A stretch of DNA of 24,296 nucleotides from Marinilabiliaceae bacterium. GTDB lineage: Bacteria; Bacteroidota; Bacteroidia; Bacteroidales; Marinilabiliaceae. How positions within the stretch are numbered: position 1 is the stretch's first letter; each line of letters starts with the position of its first letter. Positions 24,274-24,296 of the stretch are shown here, in pieces. The position numbers and the translations under genes were made by a program. The stretch covers positions 1-24,296 of the forward strand of contig JALVBA010000203.1 of the NCBI GenBank assembly GCA_027010905.1, read 5' to 3'. The notes under the pieces are model-generated. The model saw nothing but the letters and a program-made list of their open reading frames with translations. It made no database searches and was not told the origin of the DNA.

Positions 24274-24296
24274 AATAGTAGGGAGCGACAGAGTAT

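Noticed and set aside
24151..24296. CRISPR array at the right edge
   Set aside because: Only two short similar copies are present, the similarity extends unevenly into the spacer, and no cas gene is visible.

Overview
The window looks like chromosomal DNA of a Bacteroidota bacterium. It is AT-rich and starts genes without strong Shine-Dalgarno sites. It carries Bacteroidota-specific genes: sprA of the type IX secretion system (T9SS), a cargo protein with a C-terminal T9SS sorting domain, a TonB-dependent receptor with a carboxypeptidase-regulatory-like domain, and a DUF6913-like protein. Several genes are preceded by the phylum's TAnnTTTG -7 promoter element. No SusD, gliding operon, rRNA or tRNA is visible, so I do not go below phylum level.

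Left part (about 1-4540, minus strand): a DNA-repair and stress block. A bcp-like one-cysteine peroxiredoxin and recA lie 22 bp apart and are probably co-transcribed, ending at a clear intrinsic terminator. ligA has its own promoter and overlaps a small DUF6913-like gene by an ATGA. Both ligA and bcp have an upstream in-frame ATG that lies before a good promoter, so I moved their starts inward.

Middle (about 4540-11480): an accessory region. It holds a decayed plus-strand gene for a T9SS-exported protein (two in-frame stops), a scrap of an IS30-family transposase, and a minus-strand pair. The pair is a TonB-dependent receptor followed by a secreted beta-helix-like protein with an intact T9SS signal. 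A third relic of unknown identity (stops plus a frameshift) lies just before thiL.

Right part (about 11480-23222, plus strand): conserved housekeeping genes thiL, ruvA, sprA, rbfA, a membrane-tethered methyltransferase-like protein and a LolC/LolE-type permease. sprA alone fills 7.4 kb and encodes the giant outer-membrane T9SS translocon, through which the cargo protein in the middle region would be exported. A cluster of short intergenic repeats separates thiL from ruvA.

Right edge (23282-24296): a convergent, ParB-like gene with no ParA visible, an exact -7 element and a perfect 14-bp inverted repeat just upstream of its promoter, then a GC-rich intergenic repeat block. I did not find a convincing new defence or mobile system. 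The most interesting items are the ParB gene with its palindrome, the SusD-less receptor/T9SS pair, and the three gene relics.
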